From NCBI GenBank assembly GCA_947057875.1, contig CAMSEX010000080.1:1-5637 (forward strand): a DNA stretch of 5,637 nucleotides. Direction: 5' to 3'. Each line of letters begins with the position of its first letter. The first letter of the stretch is position 1. Position numbers and translations under genes: made by a program. Source of the stretch: an uncultured Clostridium sp. (GTDB lineage Bacteria > Bacillota > Clostridia > TANB77 > CAG-508). This document shows positions 5,195 through 5,637 of the stretch, one piece after another. The notes beneath the pieces were generated by a model that saw only the letters and a list, made by a program, of their open reading frames with translations, was not told where the DNA came from and ran no database searches.

Positions 5195-5590
5195 CTATGA
5201 GCAATAGGTGCACAATACGCTCTTTAAAGCCACATCCAAATTTACCAAACCATTTTTAGACTTATCATCAATTTCGACAAATTCTTTTAAAATCCTTCTT
5301 AAATCCTCCTGTTTAAAATAAGAAACTTGTTTTTTATATTTACTTACTAAAAATGTTTGATTTGGTTTTAAGTTCAGCACCTTTGTAATATCTTTATTTA
5401 AGCTTAGGGCGATACTACATAAAAATAATTTTTTAAAATGATTATAAAGTGTAATCAAAATTTTTTGGAGTGGCTCTTTTTGGTAAATCAAATTTTCCAA
5501 AACTTCCATAGCTTTGTCAATTTTTTTGTTGCCTAAATTATCGGTCAGCTCAAAAATCACACTTTCCATTTGCTTAATTGCCAAACAATC
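5195..5590 (-). CDS. holA: DNA polymerase III subunit delta, C-terminal fragment (cut by adapter)
   Basis: About 131 residues of the C-terminal, clamp-loader collar domain of the delta subunit are present. Delta opens the sliding clamp during DNA replication. Recognisable segments are SVIFELTDNLGNKKIDKAME, LIYQKEPLQKILITLYNHFK, LFLCSIALSL, LKPNQTFLVSKYKKQ and LVNLDVALKSVLC, in the order seen in HolA proteins: an IFELTDAIGNK-like motif, EPLKILxxLxxxF, then the LG-hP-F-hhKhhxQ-like helix. The frame stays open into the adapter, where a GTG at 5605 would add five false residues (MLFRS) that are read from adapter sequence. The true start is missing; the intact protein is usually about 330-345 residues. 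The gene ends with TAG at 5197-5195, 24 bases before the anchored SGNH-like gene on the same strand. Confidence 0.86.
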   Translation of the reverse strand, partial: DCLAIKQMESVIFELTDNLGNKKIDKAMEVLENLIYQKEPLQKILITLYNHFKKLFLCSIALSLNKDITKVLNLKPNQTFLVSKYKKQVSYFKQEDLRRILKEFVEIDDKSKNGLVNLDVALKSVLCTYCS

Positions 5591-5637
5591 AGATCGGAAG
5601 AGCACACGTCTGAACTCCAGTCACCTCTCGTCATCTC
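5591..5637. other. Illumina TruSeq adapter with index, not biological sequence
   Basis: Bases 5591-5624 match the 34-base TruSeq read-1 3' adapter stem, beginning AGATCGGAAGAGC and ending CAGTCAC. The next eight bases, CTCTCGTC (5625-5632), are in the index position, and ATCTC (5633-5637) starts the constant P7-side sequence. This is read-through adapter left untrimmed at the end of an assembled contig. The exact junction with genomic sequence may be off by a base or two if the genome shares the first adapter bases. Confidence 0.97.

Noticed and set aside
5591..5605. Native holA start codon GTG at 5605
   Set aside because: It is inside the sequencing adapter, and the family is much longer at the N-terminus.

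Overview
This looks like the end of a short-read assembly contig from a low-GC Gram-positive bacterium, most likely an uncultured gut-type clostridial (Bacillota) lineage. The reasons are the AT-rich DNA (hand-counted rows run from about 15 to 40% GC), strong AGGAG/AAAGGAG ribosome binding sites in front of nearly every gene, and the protein families present. I cannot name the genus. The last 47 bases (5591-5637) are not biological: they are an Illumina TruSeq adapter with an 8-base index, so the real contig ends at about 5590.

Every gene is on the minus strand, so the window is transcribed from right to left. In that order it holds: the C-terminal part of DNA polymerase III delta subunit (holA, cut off at the adapter junction); a membrane-anchored protein with a degenerate SGNH-hydrolase domain (4064-5170); a PhaJ/MaoC-type hydratase (3604-4020); a FabG-like short-chain reductase (2853-3593); a 118-bp inverted-repeat element (2741-2858); a membrane-anchored SGNH/AlgX-DltD-like protein with an intact Ser-Asp-His set (1726-2703); a small anchored protein of unknown function (1240-1656); a GNAT acetyltransferase (711-1202); a DUF4180 gene broken by an 8-bp tandem duplication (273-631); and the first 86 codons of an FkbH-like HAD-IIIC protein that runs off the left edge (1-259).

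The hydratase, reductase, two SGNH proteins and FkbH-like protein together suggest a thioester-based acyl decoration pathway for a cell-surface glycan. FkbH-type enzymes load a glyceryl unit on an acyl carrier protein. The reductase/hydratase pair interconverts 3-keto, (R)-3-hydroxy and 2-enoyl thioesters. An AlgX/DltD-like SGNH protein usually works outside the membrane beside an MBOAT acyltransferase. The expected carrier protein, ligase and MBOAT are not in the window and would lie beyond the left edge, so this is an inference. The small anchored protein, GNAT and broken DUF4180 gene sit between the SGNH gene and the FkbH-like gene and look like unrelated cargo. No gap between genes exceeds about 150 bases. 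No tRNA, rRNA, CRISPR array or transposase was seen.
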